Origin: Acanthacorydalis orientalis
Taxonomy: Eukaryota > Arthropoda > Insecta > Megaloptera > Corydalidae
Length of the DNA: 64,000 nucleotides
Assembly (NCBI GenBank): GCA_034766995.1
Contig: CM068316.1
Coordinates: 24,380,106 to 24,444,105, forward strand
Reading direction: 5' to 3'
Position numbers and translations under genes: made by a program. Shown piece after piece: positions 62,850 to 64,000 of this stretch (position 1 is its first letter; each line of letters begins with the position of its first letter). The notes under the pieces are model-generated. The model worked only from the letters and a program-made list of their open reading frames with translations. It was not told where the DNA came from and did not search any database.

Positions 62850-64000
62850 TTATAGAAAATTGCGTGGTGAAAGTTTTTCCAGTCATAATAAATGAGTATT
62901 TTCTGAGACAAAGTCATTTATCGTCGGAAAGTAAAGATCTTAATGCAAAGTGGCATTCCATACAAATCGATCCGTATCGTTCACATATAGTATGACAGTC
63001 TGTTCTCTTAATATATCATTTACATACAAATTGAACAGTATCAGACCCATCATGCTCCTAGTAGAACAACAGCTTCCTTGAACAAACGCTCAATTTCTCT
63101 CCGTTCATGTCCAGATAAAGGAAGATTTCGATAGTTATAAACCCACCAGATAAATCTTCTAATCGAGAAGCTCCAGATCAATGAGCTTGTAGAAAATACC
63201 AGTATTTCAAATATTATCACATTCTTTTTCAAAGCCGAAAATTGCGGCCCCGGTCGAAAGGTATGAAAACAGAACTTATTGTGTATTACTGTGTTCCCGC
63301 CTGAATTCCATTTTTTTATCTATCAAGACTCTGCAAACGGACACCAGGTTGTAATCCTAGTATCAAGGGTTCTTTCAAACCGCTTAAACAGGCAGGAGAA
63401 CAGTCTGATCGGACGATGATTCACAATATAACTCAACTGCCTATCGGTCTTCGGAAATCAATAGCCTTGGAAAGCTTCCAACTAGTTAGAAAGTAGTTGA
63501 GACTGTAAATCGCGTTAACAATCTCCATTACCCTTATGATTTTCCGTATAAGGAGATCATTCATTAAACTTGTTAATGTCATCATCGCCTCCTAATTTAC
63601 AAGCATTGAGTCGTTTCACCGACATAGCGCGGAATCGTTGATCTAAATCCTCGACATTGACCTCAAATACTTTGTTCTCCGAATAATTGACATAAACCAG
63701 TCCTCTATTGATTCAGAGAACAATTTGTCTCTCTCAGACGGCAAACTGATATTTTTTTCGAGACCATCAAGAAGCACGTCACATTGTTGTCGACATCTAT
63801 AAGACTAGTCGCGTACCACCACACAGGCGACTTAAAACAGTCCTGCAGATTGTACCAAATGAGTACCAATGAGTGTTGTACCAAACGCGATCTCATTTCT
63901 TGACTACGTCGTCCTTAATGTGTTGAACAAGAAAGTTGGAATTTATACTGTCCATCTGATCACAATTCATTTGCTATATTTTCTATTCACGGTTGCACTG
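62850..64000 (-). mobile_element. Jockey-like non-LTR retrotransposon relic, cut by the window end
   Basis: Minus-strand reading gives the RT order of Jockey-type elements. VMEIVNAIYSLNYFLTSWKL near 63480-63540 is followed by NHRPIRLFSCLFKRFERTL (63370-63430; the usual form is YRPISLL...LFE). Then come DLELLD and KIYLVGL (63120-63190), a FVQGSC region near 63080, GLILFNLYVNDIL near 63030 and LYVNDTDRFV (62960-62990), the place of the catalytic YADD, where Ala-Asp has become Val-Asn. Frameshifts and stops occur throughout. The 60- and 63-codon minus-strand frames at 63050 and 63705 are pieces of this relic. The 5' part continues beyond the window. Confidence 0.75.

Overview
The window looks like an arthropod, most likely insect, nuclear genome: strongly AT-rich, no bacterial-style gene packing, and full of Tc1/mariner relics, non-LTR retrotransposon relics and (TA)n microsatellites. 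Nothing in the sequence fixes the species. Only one host gene can be supported: the last two recognisable coding exons of a Cys-loop ligand-gated ion channel subunit on the + strand (about 22088-22246 and 39324-39509). Their reading phases match (phase 0 to phase 0), which gives a 17-kb intron. Almost everything else is transposon sediment. Layout: 1-10 kb holds an irritans-like mariner (237-1550, minus), a piggyBac-like 5' end (1987), a palindromic MITE (6788), a second mariner type (7050-8100, minus), an inverted-repeat cluster (8612-9087) and a decayed non-LTR retrotransposon (9088-10200, minus). 10-22 kb is AT-rich filler with long (TA)n tracts, a hAT-type element with a perfect 8-bp target duplication (13873-14866) and a chimeric mariner (18518-19197). 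22-39 kb is the channel-gene intron; it holds three internally deleted cecropia-like mariners of about 560-580 bp plus a fragment, a nearly full-length mariner (24940-25907, minus), a second copy of the 13.9-kb hAT element (31624-32680), palindromic MITEs, an inverted pair of short repeats and a miRNA-like hairpin (33663-33767). 39.5-48 kb is the channel 3' UTR followed by gene-free AT-rich DNA. 48-64 kb holds a pogo/Tigger relic (48489-49538), a piggyBac relic (50212-50760), two mariners of one family (54628-55901 and 59784-61079), an internally deleted mariner (56931-57835), a 5'-truncated RTE retrotransposon with a long open frame (58775-59742, minus) and a Jockey-like retrotransposon that runs off the right edge. 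No cooperating novel gene system was found. The observations most worth following are the palindromic MITE family and its link to (TA)n tracts, the shared-deletion mariner derivatives, the two-family mariner chimera, the 105-nt hairpin, and the long intron that collected many of these insertions. Subfamily names for mariners rest on remembered protein similarity and are tentative.
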